Source of the DNA: an uncultured Pelagibacteraceae bacterium
GTDB lineage: Bacteria > Pseudomonadota > Alphaproteobacteria > Pelagibacterales > Pelagibacteraceae
Reading direction: 5' to 3'
Assembly (NCBI GenBank): GCA_902619595.1
Contig: CACNFE010000004.1
Span: 21,483-85,482, forward strand
Length of the DNA: 64,000 bases
This document shows positions 62,196 to 64,000 of the stretch, in pieces (the first letter of the stretch is position 1; every line of letters begins with the position of its first letter). The notes beneath the pieces are model-generated. The model was not told the origin of the DNA. It worked only from the letters and a program-made list of their open reading frames with translations, and searched no databases. The position numbers and the translations under genes are program-made.

Positions 62196-63269
62196 TCAGG
62201 ATACTTTTCTTTTATCTATTTGCCCGTATGCACTTACTGGTGATGGTGAGTCTGGATCTGGATCATCTTCATCTTCTTTATTTTTTATATGCTCTAATGA
62301 TCTAAAAATTGATCTTGCATCTTTTCCAAAACTATCAACAACAGACATGGCTTCCTCTAATTTTTTTCTTAATAAAAAAACATTATCAAAATGCTTTGAA
62401 AATCGTGTTGAAATAGTATTAAGATCATTAAAAATTTGTGTAGCATTTTTCTGGATTTTAAGACTTGTAAAGCCTAAATGAAAAGACTGGATTAGTGCAC
62501 AGATAGTATTAGGCCCTGCAATAGTCACTTTATATTTCTTTCTTAGTTCTTCAATTAATAGTTCTTTTGTTTTAGGATCTCTATAACTTACCAGTTCGGC
62601 ATATAAACCTTCTGTGGGCACAAAAATGATTGCAAAATCACATGTTATGGGAGGATTAATATATTTTTGATTAACAGCTTTCGATTTAATTCTAAATGCT
62701 GATGCAAGCTCGTGTCTAGCAGATGCAAGAGCCTCTTTATCTTTATTTTGGAAAGCTTCATCAACTGCTTTATATTTTTCAATTGGCCAATGACTATCTA
62801 TAGGACAGAGGACATCATTCTGGAGTTTCACTGCAAACTCTACTAAATCTCTTGTTTCATCAGGTTTCATTTTTGCGTTAGCTATATATTGAGATGCTGG
62901 TAGTAAGTCTTGCAGTAATGTTGCTAAGCTAAATTCACTCAACCCACCATACTGCTTTACGCCAGCAAGAATTCTGCTGAAATTATTTTGACTTGTTTGA
63001 ATTTCCTGAACCTGTTTATTAAAAGATGCTACTTTCTCATCAACACGAGACAAGGTTCCAGTCATGTCTTTGGAAACTTCTAAGCTCATTTTGGTAAAGG
63101 ATTGGTTTATAGATTCTTTTAATCCGTCAAAATCATTTTTAATCTTATCTAACTCATTTTCATCATTTTTTGGCTCTTTCTTGACCCTAATAAAAAAAAT
63201 AATATTAAGAATTAAAACAGCTAAAACTAAAATTATTAACAAACTATCCATGATTCGTAGGATATACAT
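62196..63269 (-). CDS. rmuC: DNA recombination protein RmuC
   Basis: QYGGLSEFSLATLLQDLLP, CDFAIIFVPTEGLYAEL, IAGPNTICALIQSFHLGF. Confidence 0.93.
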   Translation of the reverse strand: MYILRIMDSLLIILVLAVLILNIIFFIRVKKEPKNDENELDKIKNDFDGLKESINQSFTKMSLEVSKDMTGTLSRVDEKVASFNKQVQEIQTSQNNFSRILAGVKQYGGLSEFSLATLLQDLLPASQYIANAKMKPDETRDLVEFAVKLQNDVLCPIDSHWPIEKYKAVDEAFQNKDKEALASARHELASAFRIKSKAVNQKYINPPITCDFAIIFVPTEGLYAELVSYRDPKTKELLIEELRKKYKVTIAGPNTICALIQSFHLGFTSLKIQKNATQIFNDLNTISTRFSKHFDNVFLLRKKLEEAMSVVDSFGKDARSIFRSLEHIKNKEDEDDPDPDSPSPVSAYGQIDKRKVS

Positions 63270-63287
63270 GTATGATGTAAAATCAAC

Positions 63288-63968
63288 TTATCTCGATAGT
63301 TTTTTTACGATTTTTTTCACATCTTTTAAATTTTGAAATTTCTTAGATGTAAAAAGACATGCAGAGGAATTCAAAATTACTTCAACAATTTTTAAATTAT
63401 TTTGACGTAAAGTTTCACCTGTTGAACTAAGGTCAACAATGAGATCGGATTTTCCAATTATATGTGAGCTTTCTGTTGCGCCAAGGGATGAAATAAGTTC
63501 ATATTGAGTAATGCCTCTATCATTAAACCAATCTCTACTTAAGTTCTTAAATTTAGTTGCAACTCTCATAAGTCTTTTCTTTTTTTTATAAAATTCAAAA
63601 GATATTTCCTCTAAATCTGCAGAGTTTACACAATCAATCCAAGCAGTTGGAACTGCGACTACAAGATTTGATTTTCCCCATTCAAATTCTTTTACTAATG
63701 ATACTTTAGATTGTATACTCGGTTCACTTTCACGCCATAAATCTTTTCCACTGATACCAATTGCACAAATACCTTTTCCCAGGGCTTCTATAATTTCAGT
63801 TGCATTCATGTACATCACTCGCACAGTTGGGAAACCTTTGATTGAACCAATTAATGATCTTTCTGATTTTGAGATAATTTTCAGACCATTTTTTTTAAAA
63901 ACTTTTTCTGCCTGATCTTTTAGACGTCCTTTAGACAAAGTAGCGATATTAATTATCTCATTTTTCAT
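63288..63968 (-). CDS. hisG: ATP phosphoribosyltransferase, short form
   Basis: ATLSKGRLKDQAEKVF, DLIVDLSSTGETLRQNNL. Confidence 0.94.
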   Translation of the reverse strand: MKNEIINIATLSKGRLKDQAEKVFKKNGLKIISKSERSLIGSIKGFPTVRVMYMNATEIIEALGKGICAIGISGKDLWRESEPSIQSKVSLVKEFEWGKSNLVVAVPTAWIDCVNSADLEEISFEFYKKKKRLMRVATKFKNLSRDWFNDRGITQYELISSLGATESSHIIGKSDLIVDLSSTGETLRQNNLKIVEVILNSSACLFTSKKFQNLKDVKKIVKKLSR

Positions 63969-64000
63969 AACAAACTCATATCAATAGCTGCACCAACTGC
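63965..64000 (-). CDS. 3' end of an upstream gene, possibly hisZ (partial)
   Basis: In-frame AVGAAIDMSLL-stop overlapping the hisG ATG; short-form HisG usually pairs with HisZ. Confidence 0.4.
   Translation of the reverse strand, partial: AVGAAIDMSLL

Overview
This 64 kb, very AT-rich, densely packed window looks like a streamlined SAR11/Pelagibacterales-type alphaproteobacterial chromosome; that assignment is inferred from gene content and order. It holds mostly core genes: the 3' part of smc, an F0 ATP synthase cluster, a carotenoid/retinal cluster (crtI-crtB-crtY-blh) joined to ispH, thrB, rnhA, thrC, a cytochrome c oxidase assembly/structural cluster, lipid A genes, purD, ileS-lspA, groESL, cfa, hsp20, a purine permease with a phosphoribosyltransferase, sbcB, rmuC and hisG. 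I saw no tRNA, rRNA, CRISPR array, transposase or integrase. The main candidate for an undescribed system is a tightly coupled operon at 53935-59602: a GT17-like glycosyltransferase followed by full-length homologs of TrpF, TrpB, TrpA, AccD and FolC. Many of their normally invariant catalytic or ligand-binding motifs are altered, while neighbouring housekeeping proteins such as TrxA have standard motifs. This looks like an operon-wide paralog set that has taken on a new function. Other notable signals are: a sigma32-type promoter plus a compact ROSE-like RNA thermometer in front of hsp20; a diverged 94-nt duplication of the groEL 3' end and terminator that brackets a small MORN-protein cassette; and two 40-aa membrane-protein genes missing from the ORF track.
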